Source of the DNA: an uncultured Aquimarina sp.
GTDB lineage: Bacteria; Bacteroidota; Bacteroidia; Flavobacteriales; Flavobacteriaceae
DNA length: 34,532 bases
Assembly (NCBI GenBank): GCA_947498765.1
Contig: CANMLG010000032.1
Span: 1 to 34,532 of the forward strand
Direction of reading: 5' to 3'
Position 1 is the stretch's first letter. Every line of letters starts with the position of its first letter. Shown piece after piece: positions 33,465 to 34,532 of this stretch. The position numbers were made by a program, and so were the translations under genes. The notes beneath the pieces were generated by a model that was not told where the DNA came from, ran no database searches, and saw nothing but the letters and a program-made list of their open reading frames with translations.

Positions 33465-33501
33465 CATTTAAACGACATTTTAATGTTTTTTGTCGTGTAA
33501 A
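33465..33501. promoter_or_regulatory. Imperfect inverted repeat upstream of the collagen-like gene
   Basis: acgaca (33,472-33,477) pairs with tgtcgt (33,491-33,496). The arms are part of a longer imperfect match, TTTTACA...CGACA against TGTCGTGTAAAA, in which the left arm has a short insertion. It lies about 85 bases before the ATG at 33,583, between divergent genes. It could be a regulator-binding site or a terminator remnant; nothing else supports either. Confidence 0.3.
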
Positions 33502-33582
33502 ATTATTAAATTACATGCTTAATTATTTTATTTTAAATCCAAAATACTAATTTAAACTTAATAAAATTTAAGGTTAAGGCCT

Positions 33583-34532
<950 letters not shown>

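Overview
The window looks like a chromosomal piece of a marine-type Flavobacteriaceae (Bacteroidota). The evidence is AT-rich DNA, promoters with a TAnnTTTG -7 box rather than an E. coli type, secreted proteins whose signal peptides end in xAQ, a type IX secretion (T9SS) C-terminal sorting domain (YPNP), and the 7TM-HD phosphohydrolase, aroQ-xerD and purC genes in typical Bacteroidota form. No rRNA, tRNA or CRISPR array was seen.

Region 1 (1-8,690) is mostly housekeeping. It holds two different 7-bp tandem repeats, a 7TM-HD c-di-AMP phosphodiesterase-like gene (-), a thiolase and an NlpC/P60 hydrolase (+, 3 bp apart), aroQ (-), an outer-membrane barrel (-), xerD (+), a small secreted protein (+) and an ALO-type FAD oxidase (+). 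Region 2 (8,687-13,870) holds a perfect 60-bp palindromic terminator, then on the minus strand a 1153-residue secreted GH42-like glycoside hydrolase with two ricin-type lectin domains and a T9SS sorting domain, and then purC.

Region 3 (14,184-33,336) is a surface-glycan locus. It begins with a GT4 glycosyltransferase (+), a stretch of degraded IS transposase copies, a second GT4 (-) and a TMTC-like membrane/TPR protein (+). A seven-gene minus-strand operon follows (27,594 down to 20,160): RffA-like sugar aminotransferase, GT-C-like membrane protein, WbqC, GT2, NeuD-like acyltransferase, HTTM protein and a paralogue of the first membrane protein. A divergent plus-strand pair encodes a formyltransferase and a GT2. 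Converging on that pair is a four-gene minus-strand operon: GT2, small unknown protein, GMC-type FAD oxidoreductase and SDR epimerase/reductase, with overlapping genes. My reading is that the aminotransferase, acyl/formyltransferases and WbqC make a modified amino sugar, the GT2 enzymes load polyprenyl phosphate, and the GT-C/TMTC-like membrane proteins use those lipid donors outside the inner membrane.

Region 4 (33,583 to the right edge) is the 5' part of a secreted collagen-like protein that runs off the window. It has at least 21 tandem 18-bp units encoding Gly-Ala-Thr-Gly-(Leu/Phe)-Thr and a 162-bp higher-order repeat. The least explained parts are the GT2/small protein/GMC/SDR operon, the duplicated GT-C-like proteins, and the formyltransferase whose usual catalytic Asn is Val.
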